In this document: positions 63,460-64,000 of the stretch, piece by piece
Numbering within the stretch: the first letter of the stretch is position 1
Layout of the letters: each line of letters opens with the position of its first letter
Source of the DNA: Trichomonas vaginalis G3
Lineage: Eukaryota > Parabasalia > Trichomonadida > Trichomonadidae
NCBI RefSeq assembly: GCF_026262505.1
Contig: NC_067207.1
Location: forward strand, 13,112,082 to 13,176,081
Length of the DNA stretch: 64,000 nucleotides
Direction of reading: 5' to 3'
Translations under genes and position numbers: made by a program
The notes under the pieces: model-generated
Databases searched by the model: none
Seen by the model: the letters and a program-made list of their open reading frames with translations, nothing else
What the model was told of the DNA's origin: nothing

Positions 63460-64000
63460 TTATATTTTTACCGTTCGATAGTAGTTGTATATGAAACTAA
63501 GTTCTAAGTAAAACGCATGGTATAAGGAATTATTCTCTTCTTCCATCTGTAGTAAACCATACTTGAAAGTCTGAAATACTTCCACTTGGTGGTTCATATA
63601 GCTTTGTAGGTTTTTCGTAAAAGTCATTTGCCAAGCATAAAAAAGAGTTTTGTGCACCAGAAAATGAAGCATGAACGATAATAGCATCTGAGTCGAAAAC
63701 ATTTCATATGTTCCATTAGGGTTTTCGACTTCATAAAAGTTCGGTGTACTGGATATGCTGCAGGCTGATTTAACATCCTCATAAATCTATACCATGCCAA
63801 GTTGTTATATTTTGTAGAAATATAAACGTCTTCTCCAAAGGTCTTCTATTCTATTGATTTTAACAGTTGCATTTTTTCCTGTCATATATAATATCGAGAT
63901 GGTACTCTCCTTCGTCAATGTTGTACTGTTTTGCATATTCGAGATAGATATCGTTTATTTTTTCTTGAAAAGCTTGAAGAGTTGTTTCTAAGTTTACAAG
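63460..64000 (-). pseudogene. Structural (penton-like?) gene, partial at window edge
   Basis: Minus-strand coding continues past the right edge. The C-terminal end has SISDFQVWFTTDG followed by a hydrophobic strand, the closing pattern seen in the penton-like genes of A and B. Broken; identity tentative. Confidence 0.35.

Larger units (their letters stand above)
61297..64000. mobile_element. Element C: Polinton-like element, left end, broken
   Basis: Begins in an A run and the hairpin-bearing repeat GTGGGGCTTCCAGG, the inverted counterpart of the right end of element A, and runs out of the window. Parts: a 25-bp repeat array, a Dam-type methyltransferase, small membrane and basic proteins, a pVI-like peptide, and the end of a minus-strand structural gene. 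Broken in several places; age not readable. It abuts the right TIR of element B. Confidence 0.75.

Overview
This window looks like a chromosomal segment of a parabasalid protist, most likely Trichomonas vaginalis or a close relative. The evidence is an AT-rich, intron-free sequence; ankyrin-repeat genes of the type that makes up a huge trichomonad family (9-repeat and DUF3447-like forms); a small prenylated Rab GTPase; and several very large capsid-bearing Polinton/Maverick elements. The species call is inference from gene style; no database search was run.

Layout. (1) 1-12929: right-hand part of a broken Polinton-like element (A): KilA-N/T5orf172 protein, packaging ATPase, SF3 helicase, penton-like and major capsid genes, and a long decayed structural region. 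It ends in a hairpin-rich terminus and a run of T. (2) 12930-25362: a gene-poor tract that I read as a nest of DNA transposons. A hAT element with its transposase (G, 13283-25163) holds a hAT-type non-autonomous element (D, 18917-24615), which holds a long-armed inverted-repeat element (E, 19049-22928), which holds a short TIR element (F, 19881-21462). (3) 25363-31320: four ankyrin-family genes, at least three damaged. (4) 31321-36318: almost empty, with tRNA-like relics and a foldback MITE (34848-35553). (5) 36319-41496: the only ordinary host gene island: a small acidic-tailed protein, a coiled-coil protein (possibly an axonemal DRC10-like protein), a large disordered protein and a Rab GTPase. 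(6) 42194-61293: a complete-length Polinton (B, 19.1 kb) with about 318-bp terminal inverted repeats, protein-primed-type PolB, integrase, primase-helicase, packaging ATPase, capsid proteins and a phage-like tail-fibre protein. It is broken in more than ten places. (7) 61297-64000: left end of another Polinton-like element (C) with a Dam-type DNA methyltransferase and small structural genes. Its terminus resembles the right terminus of A.

How the parts work together. A and B share the classic virion module (A32-like ATPase, major capsid, penton-like protein, pVI-like peptides) but differ in replication genes. B has both PolB and a primase-SF3 helicase; the visible part of A has only an SF3 helicase. 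The most unusual signals are the primase-helicase cassette of B, bracketed by inverted arrays of the element's own subterminal repeat; an HNH-like zinc module inside PolB; a phage-type tail-fibre tip with HxH motifs; and a set of mini-hairpins in A, B and C whose stems change but keep pairing.
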